A DNA stretch of 64,000 nucleotides, from NCBI GenBank assembly GCA_016350165.1, contig CP066225.1, forward strand, positions 1,674,001-1,738,000. The letters run 5' to 3'. Under the pieces are notes generated by a model. The model made no database searches. It was not told where the DNA came from and worked only from the letters and a program-made list of their open reading frames with translations. Positions 52,098 through 61,542 of the stretch are shown one piece after another. The stretch comes from Planctomycetota bacterium (GTDB taxonomy: Bacteria > Planctomycetota > Phycisphaerae > Phycisphaerales > Phycisphaeraceae). Within the stretch, counting starts at the first letter, position 1. Each line of letters opens with the position of its first letter. A program made the position numbers and the translations under genes.

Positions 52098-53567
52098 TTA
52101 GCCAGTGACGATACGGCCTTGACGTTTGAGTTGTTTCTGACGAATCATGAGGGCATACATACAGCAGCCACCGAGAATGCCAAAACCAGCCATGATGATA
52201 TACCAGAAGAGATAGCCGTATTCAGCTTTGGTCGCGTCGAGGACACGGCCTGTGATGAATAGTGAGATGGCAGCACCGTAGTATTGGAATGAGTCAATAA
52301 CGCCGGCAGCGAAGCCAGCCATTTTCTTACCACCAATATCCATTGGAGCTGCAGCACCAACGAGTGAGTGAGTAGAGTTCACGGTGAGGGCGATCAGGAC
52401 AAGGATTGAACAACCTACAGCGATGCCGAAAGTTGAAGGGCTAACCCAACCTAAGTAGAGAATAAATGCTGAGAACCCAATAACGCATGCTTCACCGAAG
52501 TACAAGCAAATTGCGACTGGAGCTCGTTTACCTTTGAAAAATTTATCTGAGATGAAGCCCGAACCAAGTGAGCCAAGGAAGGCAACGACAGGCATGGCCA
52601 TGAGCGTAGCTGCAGCCATTGCTGGCGGGGCGTTTTTCATATCAAACTTGAGTTCATCCACAAAGTAAAGAATTGAGATGTTGTCGAGTGAGTGACGAAC
52701 ACCCCCGGTGCAAGCGTATGCAAGAGCATAGAACCAGACGAGCGGGTGAGTGAGGATTGTTTTAAGTGAGTGCAAGATCGGGACTGTCGTACCTTGCGTG
52801 TTATCGACTTCATCTTCGATTTCACCGGGGTATCCAGCATCATCTGGCGTGGGTTTCACTACAATAAGCATAAAGGTTGCAGCAACGGCGGTGAATAATG
52901 GCGGATAGATAAAGAGATTGCGCCACTCCCCTTTGGCCGCAAGTACGACGCCGAAAATGACAAGTCCGTATGTGAGAAGATACGGCCCTACGTAACTGAT
53001 GGCGATTTGCCCAAGCTGAATCATACCACCAAAAATACCTGAGAACGTACCACGTTCAGTTCGGTGGAACCATGCGGCATTAATTTTCACCATGCCGGGC
53101 GCACCAAATGATTGCAGATAGCCGTTCATGAGAGAGAGCGTGGCGAACGTTGTAAAAACACTGATCCACGGCATATATTTCATAGAAAAGAAGAATGAAA
53201 AGTTAATCGCAATTGTGAAGTTAACGATTATGGTACCGATCGCGCCAATAAGCATACAGCGTTTACCGCCAAGACGGTCGGAGAAAAGGCCGTTGATGAG
53301 TTGACCTGTACCGTAAGCGAGCGCCCATACACCAATAAGGTCTGCGAGTTGCGTATCAGTGAAACCAAACTCGTCACGCATACCTGGTGTTGCAAAACGG
53401 AAGTTATAGCGACACATGTAATAGGTTGCGTACATGAGTCCTAACGCAAACCAGTTGAGTCCACGACGTTTACGGAAACCTGGAGAGTGATTAATGATGA
53501 ATTTTCCATCAGAATTCTGACCCGACGAGGAGTCCGGGCTTTGAGTAAGCGTTTGATTATCTGACAT
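52098..53567 (-). CDS. Major facilitator transporter, organophosphate:phosphate antiporter (OPA) type
   Basis: 489 residues, twelve helices. The N-terminal half has the OPA pattern: NWFALGLMYATYYMCRYNFR followed by FATPGMRDEFGFTDTQLADL, and GQLINGLFSDRLGGKR between helices 2 and 3, as in GlpT/UhpT. This group exchanges sugar phosphates or glycerol-3-phosphate for phosphate. An N-terminal Gln/Ser-rich extension of about 25 residues is extra. ATG at 53567 after AAGGTCGG. The substrate cannot be decided; no catabolic genes adjoin. Ends at the shared terminator with the cation transporter. Confidence 0.85.
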   Translation of the reverse strand: MSDNQTLTQSPDSSSGQNSDGKFIINHSPGFRKRRGLNWFALGLMYATYYMCRYNFRFATPGMRDEFGFTDTQLADLIGVWALAYGTGQLINGLFSDRLGGKRCMLIGAIGTIIVNFTIAINFSFFFSMKYMPWISVFTTFATLSLMNGYLQSFGAPGMVKINAAWFHRTERGTFSGIFGGMIQLGQIAISYVGPYLLTYGLVIFGVVLAAKGEWRNLFIYPPLFTAVAATFMLIVVKPTPDDAGYPGEIEDEVDNTQGTTVPILHSLKTILTHPLVWFYALAYACTGGVRHSLDNISILYFVDELKFDMKNAPPAMAAATLMAMPVVAFLGSLGSGFISDKFFKGKRAPVAICLYFGEACVIGFSAFILYLGWVSPSTFGIAVGCSILVLIALTVNSTHSLVGAAAPMDIGGKKMAGFAAGVIDSFQYYGAAISLFITGRVLDATKAEYGYLFWYIIMAGFGILGGCCMYALMIRQKQLKRQGRIVTG

Positions 53568-54167
53568 TTATCCGACCTTCTGGGCAAGGGATGAGGGGGT
53601 GTAAACCACTACTTGGCCGCAAATAACGGGCCATAGAGGATAAACGAAAGTGAAGATGAAACCAAGTTAAAAATGCGTGTTAGCGGGTATGAAAATGGTG
53701 TTAAAGAGTCGGGAAATTGACAAAAAGGACTAAGGTATATTCTCTTCAGATTGGGCAAAATCGACATATGCAAATGCGCGAATTGGGGATGAGCATATGT
53801 AGTGGTTGAGAGAAGTTGAAGGTGTGATTTGAGATAATGTAGAAGTCGTGCGGGCAAGATATAAGATTGTTTTTGAATGCGGAAAAAATGAGATGTGGAT
53901 GGATCGGTGGAAAAGAAGATATCGAGCACTTCTAAAATCGTAAATTTTACGATAAATAGCATTTTCGAGCTTAAATATTACGAAATACGATACTTAGAGC
54001 ATGTATTTAGGTGGAAAATATCGTTTACAAGGGAATATTTTAAGCCGAATATCAAAAAAAATGCAAAATGCGACAAAATTGGGTTTAAATTTCGAAACAC
54101 AACGATACGATATCCGAATCGTTATATAACTAATGATACGTTTTTCGTATAAATAAGGCGAATAGTT
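53568..54167. other. Long AT-rich divergent region between the OPA transporter and ald
   Basis: 600 bases, very A/T-rich near ald. No supported gene; a minus-strand frame at 53609-53962 lacks ribosome site and composition of a gene. From 53930 it is rich in ACGAT/ATCGT elements, described separately. Confidence 0.45.
53930..54150. promoter_or_regulatory. ACGAT/ATCGT operator array upstream of ald
   Basis: Elements ACGAT or ACGA and their complements recur at about 53950, 53980-53992, 54029, 54102-54111 and 54118-54122. The clearest are ACGAT-N6-ATCGT (54107-54122) and ATACG-TTTTT-CGTAT (54136-54150), a 15-bp inverted repeat with a T5 centre ending 17 bases before the ATG. The layout suits an Lrp/AsnC-type regulator, and one is encoded just downstream of ald (inference). 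Confidence 0.55.
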
Positions 54168-55283
54168 ATGAAAATAGGAACAGTAACCGAGATTAAGACA
54201 CATGAGTACCGCGTTGGTCTTACTCCTGCGTGCGTGAAGGCTTATGTTGGCCGTGGGCACGAAGTGATGGTCCAAAAGGGCGCAGGCGAAGGTGCTGGTT
54301 TCTCTGACGAGCAATATATTGAAGCGGGGGCCAAGATTGTTGCGGATCGTGAGACTGTCTTTGCTGAAGCAGAGATGATTGTGAAGGTCAAGGAGCCACA
54401 GGCAGACGAATGCAAGCTCTTCCGTGAAGGCCAGCTTCTATATACATACCTGCACCTTGCAGCAGACGAGCCGCTGACGATGTCATTGCTTGAGAAGAAG
54501 GTTCAGGGCGTTGCATATGAGACGATTGAGACGGCCAACGGTGGGTTGCCATGTCTTCGTCCGATGAGTGCGATTGCTGGTCGTTTGTCGATTCAGGAAG
54601 GTGCGAAGTACCTTGAGAAGACATATGGCGGCCGTGGTGTATTGCTCGGTGGCGTCCCAGGTATTGAGCGTGGCAAGGTTGCGGTCATCGGCGGCGGCGA
54701 AGTTGGTTTGAACGCTGCGAAGATGGCTGTCGGTCTTGGTGCAGAAGTAACCATTTTGGATATTTCAGCGGACCGCTTGGCTTACTTGGATGATATTTTC
54801 GGCGGTCGCGTGACAACGCTGTACAGCAATGACGGAAATATTGAAAAGGTTGTAAAAGAAAGCGATTTGATCGTCGGGGCAGTTTTGTTGCCAGGGAAGA
54901 AAGCACCGCACCTGATCAAGCGCGAACATCTGAAGATGATGAAGAAGGGCGCAGTGATTGCTGACGTTGCGGTCGACCAAGGCGGTTGTATCGAAACAAC
55001 AAAAGCAACAACACACAGCGATCCAATCTTCATCATTGATGATGTGGTTCATTACTGCGTGGCGAACATGCCAGGCGCAGTTGCAAGAAGCTCCACATTA
55101 GCACTGACGAGCACAACGCTTCCTTACGGATTGCTTTTGGCAGACAAGGGTCTTGCTGAAGCATGTAAGGCACGCAAGGAATTGCTCCCAGGTGTAAACG
55201 TTCTGGATGGCAAGTGCACTTACGAAGGTGTTGCTGAAGCATTTGGTTTAGAATACACACCAGTGGAAGAAGTTTTGTACTAA
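54168..55283 (+). CDS. ald: Alanine dehydrogenase
   Basis: NAD-dependent, interconverting L-alanine and pyruvate plus ammonia. 371 residues, normal. [20 protein letters not shown] at the start carries the conserved Arg and substrate region; MVKVKEP-like [13 protein letters not shown] includes the catalytic Lys; [20 protein letters not shown] is the NAD-binding loop, and [20 protein letters not shown] the catalytic Asp region. AAGGCG precedes the ATG at 54168. The next gene is an Lrp/AsnC-type regulator, and the upstream region has an array of inverted repeats: a usual pairing for ald control. Confidence 0.97.
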   Translation: MKIGTVTEIKTHEYRVGLTPACVKAYVGRGHEVMVQKGAGEGAGFSDEQYIEAGAKIVADRETVFAEAEMIVKVKEPQADECKLFREGQLLYTYLHLAADEPLTMSLLEKKVQGVAYETIETANGGLPCLRPMSAIAGRLSIQEGAKYLEKTYGGRGVLLGGVPGIERGKVAVIGGGEVGLNAAKMAVGLGAEVTILDISADRLAYLDDIFGGRVTTLYSNDGNIEKVVKESDLIVGAVLLPGKKAPHLIKREHLKMMKKGAVIADVAVDQGGCIETTKATTHSDPIFIIDDVVHYCVANMPGAVARSSTLALTSTTLPYGLLLADKGLAEACKARKELLPGVNVLDGKCTYEGVAEAFGLEYTPVEEVLY

Positions 55284-55364
55284 ATCGCGGAAGCGAGAAG
55301 TGCCAGCAGTCAGATTGCTGCTGAGTGGGTCACTTTATTGGGTTGATGTAATTGGAGCCTTGCT

Positions 55365-55799
55365 ATGGTCCCTGACGAAACGGACTGGAAGATCACCGAG
55401 ATCCTCAGAAAGAGTTATGAATCGAATAACCACATTGCGCGACAATTGGGTGTGTCGGAAGGCATGGTCCGAAAGCGTGTGCAACGTCTGAAGGAAGCAG
55501 GGATTCTTAAAGTACGTGCTTTGATTAACCCTGATGCTTTGGATAATCAGCAAATTGCGGTGATTGGCGTTAATGTTAAAGAATCGCGATTGCTGGATCA
55601 GAAGGCGAGTGACATTTCGGATTTGGAAAGCGTGCTTTCCGTATCGGTTGTGTCAGGTCGTTATGATCTTCTGGTTGAGTTGCTGATTGATTCGAATAAA
55701 GGCTTGGTTCAGTTTTTGACTGAGACGTTGCCACAGGTCGATGGAATTTCTGCGACCGAAAGCTTTTTGTTGTTGAAAAGCTACAAAAAGTATGTGTAA
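55365..55799 (+). CDS. Lrp/AsnC-family transcriptional regulator
   Basis: 144 residues. Winged helix-turn-helix MVPDETDWKITEILRKSYES, NNHIARQLGVSEGMVRKRVQ with RLKEAGILKVRALINPDALD, then an RAM ligand-binding domain (SVSVVSGRYDLLVELLIDSN, LPQVDGISATESFLLLKSYK). ATG at 55365 with GGAG eight bases before. This kind of protein binds amino acids and often controls ald, with which it is probably cotranscribed (81-base gap). The ACGAT array before ald is its likely target. Confidence 0.93.
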   Translation: MVPDETDWKITEILRKSYESNNHIARQLGVSEGMVRKRVQRLKEAGILKVRALINPDALDNQQIAVIGVNVKESRLLDQKASDISDLESVLSVSVVSGRYDLLVELLIDSNKGLVQFLTETLPQVDGISATESFLLLKSYKKYV

Positions 55800-55850
55800 T
55801 ATGGCGATGCAGTCGTATGATAGACTGACAAGCTTTCATAAAGATTATTA

Positions 55851-55880
55851 TCAAGCAGTCGATGAAAATTGGCTGCTTGA
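55851..55880 (+). terminator. Terminator-like hairpin after the regulator gene
   Basis: TCAAGCAG (55851-55858) pairs with CTGCTTGA (55873-55880), extended by two inner pairs. It lacks a T-run, so factor-independent termination is uncertain. The rest of 55800-56144 shows no gene. Confidence 0.45.
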
Positions 55881-56144
55881 ATTCACATAAGTTTCAAAGT
55901 ATTTCGTTTTTTTGGTTTGGTTGTTTGACTCCTCTTTACTAAAAGATTCATGTGCGCTGGAGATCGCGATGTGTGTTTAAACGCACTAAACATGGATTTT
56001 AAAGTTAAGAGAAAAATACTATTCAGTTTTATGCGTGACGAGGCAGCTGCAAGGCTTGCTTTGTTTGATGTACAGCCCTAAAGATTTCGAGCTGAAGTTA
56101 CGCAATTCTATCGCTGAGTTTACTCGTGAACACGGAGAGAAAAC

Positions 56145-56948
56145 ATGAAAGACGCACATGAACTATTAGCTAAGCTGTGGGCTGATTACAGCAATCTGAT
56201 TCCACAGACAAAAGAGATTCACGCTTTATTAGAAGCACGTGGCGATAAGGTTGAAAATGACCACATTGCGTTGCGTACTTATAACGACAAGCGAGTTGGT
56301 GTTGAAGCACTGGCGAAGTATTTTGAGAAATTTGGATATAAGGCATGCGGTGAGTATGAATTTAAGGCTAAAAAACTTAGGGCTAAACACTTTGAGCATG
56401 AAGATCCGAAGTTGCCATTGGTTTTTATTAGTGAATTGAAAACTGAAGAATTTAGTGACGATTTGCAAGCGACGATCAAAGGGTTAGTCGATCAGATTGA
56501 TGCGGCAACTTATGAACGTGATGATTTCCCATGTGTTGGGCAGCCTTGGAAAGTTTCACATGAAACTTATCAGAAGCTGGCGGATGAATCGGAATATGCT
56601 GGCTGGCTGTCAGCTTTTGGGTATCGCGCGAATCACTTTACGGTGTATATCAATGCGTTGACAACGATTGGCAGCCTTGAAGAAATGAATCAGTTCCTCA
56701 AAGACAATGGTTATCCACTAAATACGAGTGGTGGTGAGATCAAAGGTAATCCTGAAATGCTGCTTGAGCAGAGTTCAACGTTGGCTGATCAGGTAGAAGT
56801 TGAATTTATAGACGGTAAGTTTGTAATACCTTCATGTTATTATGAATTTGCCCGAAGGTATCCGAAGGCTGACGGTGAGATATTCACTGGTTTTGTCGCA
56901 CAATCTGCTGATAAGATTTTCGAAAGTACGGATAGACAAAAAGCATAA
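56145..56948 (+). CDS. DUF1338 / 2-oxoadipate dioxygenase-decarboxylase-like protein
   Basis: 267 residues; ATG at 56145 after GGAGAG. The family is a metal-dependent VOC-fold enzyme group, and HglS, a relative, converts 2-oxoadipate to 2-hydroxyglutarate in lysine breakdown. Visible ligands: NDHIALRTYNDKRVGVEALA with the first His, YRANHFTVYINALT with the second His, and CYYEFARRYP with the Glu. The Arg near the first His (LRTY) helps bind the keto acid. It lies among ald, its regulator and arginine-pathway genes, in line with a part in amino-acid breakdown; the true substrate is not known. Confidence 0.85.
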   Translation: MKDAHELLAKLWADYSNLIPQTKEIHALLEARGDKVENDHIALRTYNDKRVGVEALAKYFEKFGYKACGEYEFKAKKLRAKHFEHEDPKLPLVFISELKTEEFSDDLQATIKGLVDQIDAATYERDDFPCVGQPWKVSHETYQKLADESEYAGWLSAFGYRANHFTVYINALTTIGSLEEMNQFLKDNGYPLNTSGGEIKGNPEMLLEQSSTLADQVEVEFIDGKFVIPSCYYEFARRYPKADGEIFTGFVAQSADKIFESTDRQKA

Positions 56949-56971
56949 TTTATTAACATTTGTGGAAAGTT

Positions 56972-57017
56972 TTATAGAGCACTCGCGGACATTCATGTCC
57001 ATGAGTGCTTTATTAAT
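56972..57017 (+). terminator. Terminator of the DUF1338 gene
   Basis: Long stem: AGCACTC (56979-56985) with GAGTGCT (57004-57010) and inner GGACAT/ATGTCC, followed by TTATTAATTT. Confidence 0.75.
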
Positions 57018-57221
57018 TTATGTTCACAGTCGTGAGACTTCTAACGAACTACATAACAGCTCATACGAAACTCGTATTATTAGGACTGGCTATATAATGC
57101 AAACATGTGAAATATTGCTAAATAAATGCGATAAGTGAATAAATAATGGCACGATACCATCGCAAAAAGACATGGCGCAACATGTACGATTATCGTCTTA
57201 AATTTTGTTAATTTTAGGTAT
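57018..57221. other. Convergent intergenic stretch between the DUF1338 and astD genes
   Basis: AT-rich, between two terminators. No gene. Confidence 0.4.
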
Positions 57222-57256
57222 AAAAAAAGAGAAGCTCGCAAAGAAAGCGAGCTTCT
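57222..57256 (-). terminator. Intrinsic terminator of astD
   Basis: Perfect 9-bp stem GAAGCTCGC (57231-57239) with GCGAGCTTC (57247-57255); T-rich run follows on the minus strand. Confidence 0.9.
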
Positions 57257-57299
57257 GGGATGGGGGTGGTGTGGGACAAGTATTATACAATATTTCAGA

Positions 57300-58760
57300 T
57301 CAATAGCCAGTCCCGGGCATTGTTTTCTCTGGGAAAACAAGGGATTTTGCTTCGAGTGAAGCAACGGGAAATGCGCAATAATCTGATGAATAAAAACCGG
57401 CTGGTCGGTAGTTACCAGAACAACCACAGCCACCGAATGGGAGGCGGCCTGAGGCACCGGTTGTTTGGCGGTTCCAGTTCACAATGCCTGCACGAATACG
57501 GCGATAGAACTGGTTGTATAACTCTTGATTATCCGAAAGCAATCCTGCGGAAAGGCCGAAAGAAGTTGCGTTTGCTGTTTTTATAGCGGCGTCAAAATCT
57601 GGGACGCGGACGAGTTGCACGATTGGGCCGAAAAACTCGTTATCTTCAACTGAATCGAGGTTGGTTATATCGATGAGTCCTGGAGTAAGAAGTGGTTTAA
57701 TCGTATCGTGTTGAGTCATTTTGAGGAGTGGATTAGCGCCAGCGTCAATGAGATTTTGTTGAGCAGCCATGAGATGGTTGGCTGATGCGGTATCGATGAC
57801 TGTACCATAAAAAGGTGCGGGGTCAGCGTTCCATGCACCGACCGACAGCTTGGATAGCTGGGTAGTGAGTTGCTCGACGAAGGTGTCGCCTTGCGGTGTT
57901 TGCGGGACGATGAGGCGACGTGCACATGTGCAGCGTTGACCAGCAGTGATATAACCTGAGAGGATTGCGAGGTAAACGGCAGCTTTAACGTCGAGTGTTT
58001 CGTGGACGACGAGCGGGTTATTGCCACCCATTTCAAGCGCGATGATCTTTTGAGGATGATCAGCGAGCATTTTGTTGATGGCACGGCCAACGTTGTAGGA
58101 ACCTGTAAAGAAAACACCTGTAACTAAAGGATGAAGTGCGAGTGCTTTACCGGTATCGGCAGCACCATGAATGAGATTGATGACACCTTTTGGGAGGCCT
58201 GCATCATGCCAACACTTGACCATTTCCTGGCCGACGAGAGGTGTTTTTTCTGAAGGCTTGAAGACGATTGTATTGCCTGCGAGTAGCGCGGGAACGATGT
58301 GTCCGTTGGGAAGATGGCCGGGGAAGTTGAAGGGGCCAAAAACGGCACAGACGCCGTGCGGCTTGTAACGTGTGACGCCAGTCGCGTCACCAACTGGAAG
58401 CGTTTGTTCGGCACAACGTTCGTTATTTGCATCGTATGAAAGCTGAACTTTGCCGATCATAGCGCCGACTTCTTGTGCGGCTTCCCAAAGTGGTTTGCCA
58501 GTTTCCTGAGCAATGAGCTGTGCGAGGAGATCACGATTGGCTTCAAGCTTTTCGCGATAACGAAGGATACAGTCAAGACGATCGTCGAATGAGAGGTCGG
58601 CCCACTTTTCGAATGCGTCATATGCTGCGTTTACAGCGATATCTACTTCTGACTCTGTGGCGAAATTACCAGACCAGATTGATGTGTTTTCATATGGTGC
58701 GATAGATTGGAAGGGCTCGCCCTGCCCTTGCATCCATTGGTTAGCAATGTAGTGACTCAT
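57300..58760 (-). CDS. astD: Succinylglutamate semialdehyde dehydrogenase
   Basis: NAD-dependent aldehyde dehydrogenase of the arginine succinyltransferase (AST) pathway, oxidising succinylglutamate semialdehyde to succinylglutamate. 486 residues. Features: VCAVFGPFNFPGHLPNGHIV, the loop FFTGSYNVGRAINKMLADHP, the Glu base at E243 (ALEMGGNNPLVV), and the catalytic Cys at C277 in ITAGQRCTCARRL, a match to AstD in particular. The ending includes NRQTTGASGRLPFGG. astA is the preceding gene on the same strand, 88 bases away, supporting the identity. astB, astC and astE are not in the window. Confidence 0.93.
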   Translation of the reverse strand: MSHYIANQWMQGQGEPFQSIAPYENTSIWSGNFATESEVDIAVNAAYDAFEKWADLSFDDRLDCILRYREKLEANRDLLAQLIAQETGKPLWEAAQEVGAMIGKVQLSYDANNERCAEQTLPVGDATGVTRYKPHGVCAVFGPFNFPGHLPNGHIVPALLAGNTIVFKPSEKTPLVGQEMVKCWHDAGLPKGVINLIHGAADTGKALALHPLVTGVFFTGSYNVGRAINKMLADHPQKIIALEMGGNNPLVVHETLDVKAAVYLAILSGYITAGQRCTCARRLIVPQTPQGDTFVEQLTTQLSKLSVGAWNADPAPFYGTVIDTASANHLMAAQQNLIDAGANPLLKMTQHDTIKPLLTPGLIDITNLDSVEDNEFFGPIVQLVRVPDFDAAIKTANATSFGLSAGLLSDNQELYNQFYRRIRAGIVNWNRQTTGASGRLPFGGCGCSGNYRPAGFYSSDYCAFPVASLEAKSLVFPEKTMPGTGY

Positions 58761-58847
58761 GTACTGCCCGATTCATTAATTGTGAGGGGAATTAAATAAA
58801 TATCAAAAGCACAATTTGTGGTGTTGTATGCTTTTAGGATGAATAGA

Positions 58848-59915
58848 TCAAGAGGTTGTTTGCGATATTGTCTGATGTGAAGGTTTTAAATTTGCGGGGC
58901 GTATTGGTGCGACGCGTACAGAGTCGCCGAGCTTGAGCTCAAGAGCGTCTGCAGTTTCGGGATCAACAGTGATGTACTCTTGCGAATTGAAGTCAACGAA
59001 TGCTTTGCTTGCACGGAAGGATGGGTCTGAGGTAGCGATGATATGTTCGCTAGTGCTGTTGATAGTTGGTGCAATGCGATCGACGATGACCGATGAGGAT
59101 TCACGTAGTGTACGGATCTTATTGCGTGGGCATGTATAGATTGGGCCGCCTTCGAAGATGTCGATTAGGCCTGAGAAGACGAAGCCTTCTTGTTCGAGAA
59201 GACGACGCGCAGGGACGGTGTTTCGGTGGACTTCGCCGATGACATCTTGGGCTGCTTGTGGAAGTGCTGCGATGTAGACGGGGTGCTTGGGCATGAGATC
59301 ACCTACGAATGATTTATCGAAGACGGACTGCTTGGAAGCAGCAAGGAAATCGATGTCGAAGAAATGCTGACTAATAGCATCATAGAAAGGTGAGTGCCCG
59401 TCTTTGTCGATGACACCTCGAAGTGCAGCGATGATTTCTGGATCGAAGTGCGTTGGATGTTCGGACATAAATAGGAAACGGGAAAGTGAGAGGAGACGCC
59501 CGTTGCCTGAATTTCGGTAATCTTCATCTAAGAAGAGTGAGCAGATTTCACATGGGCCGTTATGTTCGGCATATGGATGAAGGGTGCGAATCTCCTTTTG
59601 TACGTTGATGAGATCGGAGCGTTGAACACCTGTTTTAATGCGAAAGGCGTAGAACGGTTCGAAGCCGCCTACTTTGGGGACGATACCGGAGGTGCCGACG
59701 ATGCGACCGGTGGAGAGATCTTCCATAACGAACATGAAGGCTTCGCCGGGCGTTGGCTTGTAGTCAATACGCTCGAATGCACGTATAGAATCGTTGACAC
59801 GTTTTTCAAGGTATTCGGGATCGTTTGTAAGAGAAGTCATGCCGAACTCGGCTTTGGAGACGAGTTGAACAAATTCCTGGTAGTCCGAGATTTCGATTGG
59901 ACGAATGATAACCAT
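58848..59915 (-). CDS. astA: Arginine N-succinyltransferase
   Basis: First enzyme of the AST pathway: transfers succinyl from succinyl-CoA to the alpha-amino group of arginine. About 355 residues. Start either ATG 59915 (MVIIRPIEISDYQEFVQLVS) or ATG 59927; the shorter is used. Conserved stretches: EDLSTGRIVGTSGIVPKVGG, CEICSLFLDEDYRNSGNGRL, SLSRFLFMSEHPTHFDPEII, ALRGVIDKDGHSPFYDAISQ, HFFDIDF and RRLLEQEGFVFSGLIDIFEG, all typical of this acyltransferase family. Upstream of astD on the same strand, forming a small catabolic operon. Confidence 0.93.
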   Translation of the reverse strand: MVIIRPIEISDYQEFVQLVSKAEFGMTSLTNDPEYLEKRVNDSIRAFERIDYKPTPGEAFMFVMEDLSTGRIVGTSGIVPKVGGFEPFYAFRIKTGVQRSDLINVQKEIRTLHPYAEHNGPCEICSLFLDEDYRNSGNGRLLSLSRFLFMSEHPTHFDPEIIAALRGVIDKDGHSPFYDAISQHFFDIDFLAASKQSVFDKSFVGDLMPKHPVYIAALPQAAQDVIGEVHRNTVPARRLLEQEGFVFSGLIDIFEGGPIYTCPRNKIRTLRESSSVIVDRIAPTINSTSEHIIATSDPSFRASKAFVDFNSQEYITVDPETADALELKLGDSVRVAPIRPANLKPSHQTISQTTS

Positions 59916-59927
59916 AGTCAGAATCAT

Positions 59928-60601
59928 CCTGAAGTAGCGTTAGTTAATCATAGTTGTGGTGTGCGTAGTTCTCGCGTTTTTTAGTGTGTACTTGACGTTC
60001 TACAGCGGTTTAGAGCGTTTAAACGCGTCAGGGTTGTGCCCTAGATGATGAGAAACTACAGGCGTACATGCTTGGAGCATGTGCAGGTGGTGAAGCTGAG
60101 ATTTGCTTGTACGTGTAGAGCAGATCAAAACGAAAGGACTTAACGCTCCACGATCACTTGTTTTTAGCACACCATGTTCAGGCTCATTATACAAGAATGA
60201 TTCTATATTGCGGCAATGAATCTTGTGAAAGTAATAGAATATCTGCATAAATAATGGAAGATAAAGAGGCCATAACATCTTGATATGTCGTAAGTTGCAT
60301 CTTCAATAAAGTGGTTTTCACGTAAGATTATTGTGCTTTGTTTACAATTCGAGGACAGCTGTGTGAAATAGAATGGCAACGAGTACGTCATACATATAGA
60401 GCGGGGAAGCGCAGGAGGTTTTTGCTGCTTAGTTAGTGGTGTGGAGCAGCAAAGAGATAGAAAGAAATTGGGGTTTTGCAAGCGATAGAGGTTGGATTAT
60501 CGGCAACCGATGATATGTTGAGGTGAAGTAAGCCGATAAAAGGTTGTAGGCTGGGTGATGGTTGCGGATGAGATTTAACACCCTAACAATTTGGGAGTCT
60601 T
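59928..60601. other. Divergent intergenic region between astA and the Tad-like genes
   Basis: About 670 bases. No gene: frames on the minus strand at 60000-60481 have no ribosome sites or recognisable motifs. The region should carry the promoters of astA and the TadE-like gene. No tRNA-like fold seen. Confidence 0.4.
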
Positions 60602-61531
60602 ATGCCCGGGCAAGAAATGATAGATCGGGTTGAGTACCAATGGTGGGATCCGTTGCTTAATAGCAGTGGTGGGTGGTGGTATGCGGTCGGCGTGCTCACG
60701 GTTCTGCTGCTGATTATGGTGATGCTTCGAGGGATGTATCGGCTGCATCGTTTTACTGTTGAAGCAAAAAGCAGATCGGTAAGTGGTGAAAATGGGTCTG
60801 CAACAGTTGAATTTCTGATGGTCTTCCCGATCTTACTGTTTCTGGTTTTACTGTTACTACAGTTAATGTTCTTGTTGACTGGCAATATTTATGTTCATTA
60901 CGCAGCCTATGCGGCAGCACGCAGTGCGATCGTTTATATACCTGCGGATCTTGGTGATGGTACGATCCCGAATTCAATTGTGACAGTGAAGGGGTTTGAG
61001 AAATACGATGCGATTCATGATGCAGCGTACCTAGCGATGATACCTGTGAGTGGACAACGTGATTCATTACCTGCTGATGTTGATATTGACGTGGATGAGT
61101 ATGTTCAGGCATTGAATGAGCATTATGTGTTAATGGGGCATTCAGCACCGCCTTGGGTAGAAACGTTGATTCCGGGTCGTGTAATGTATGCAGCAGCTCA
61201 TACTCGAGTTGAAGTTTTGAAAATGGTTGCACCAGTTGGGGTTGATGACTTTTATGATGGCTTAGAAATTGTGAAGGGCACGCATACATACGGACCACAT
61301 GATCCGGTAGGCGTGCTTGTAAAACATGATTTCAATTTGGGCGTGCCTTATGTGAGAGCCCTGTTTGCGGATGGTCGCTTAGAGGATGCCTCGGGTGATG
61401 GTGCTTATGCATCAATTGTTGGTCATGCATTGCTTGTAAATGAAGGTATACGTACGGAATTACCGCCGATGCCTTCATTGAAACGTGAACTAACGAATAA
61501 CTATTTGTGGTCGTATATCGCGAGGAATTAG
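60602..61531 (+). CDS. TadE-like pilus assembly protein
   Basis: 309 residues; ATG at 60602 with GGGAG four bases upstream. An extra N-terminal membrane helix (WWYAVGVLTVLLLIMVMLRG) precedes the TadE core: SGENGSATVEFLMVFPILLF followed by LVLLLLQLMFLLTGNIYVHY and AAYAAARSAIVYIP, which is the TadE helix with the conserved Glu. The exterior domain of about 200 residues is long for the family. Roles in Flp pilus assembly or as a pseudopilin-like element are inferred. It overlaps nothing, but is followed within 12 bases by a TadG-like gene. Confidence 0.78.
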   Translation: MPGQEMIDRVEYQWWDPLLNSSGGWWYAVGVLTVLLLIMVMLRGMYRLHRFTVEAKSRSVSGENGSATVEFLMVFPILLFLVLLLLQLMFLLTGNIYVHYAAYAAARSAIVYIPADLGDGTIPNSIVTVKGFEKYDAIHDAAYLAMIPVSGQRDSLPADVDIDVDEYVQALNEHYVLMGHSAPPWVETLIPGRVMYAAAHTRVEVLKMVAPVGVDDFYDGLEIVKGTHTYGPHDPVGVLVKHDFNLGVPYVRALFADGRLEDASGDGAYASIVGHALLVNEGIRTELPPMPSLKRELTNNYLWSYIARN

Positions 61532-61542
61532 GGGCAAATCAA

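Noticed and set aside
53609-53962. Minus-strand open frame of 117 codons downstream-facing from ald
   Set aside because: AT-rich intergenic sequence, no ribosome site, Ser/Leu/Phe-rich composition expected from random translation.
57080-57457. Minus-strand frame across the astD terminator
   Set aside because: Overlaps the C-terminus of astD and its terminator hairpin in another frame.
60000-60481. Minus-strand open frames upstream of the TadE-like gene
   Set aside because: No ribosome sites, no recognisable motifs, and interrupted composition; taken as intergenic.
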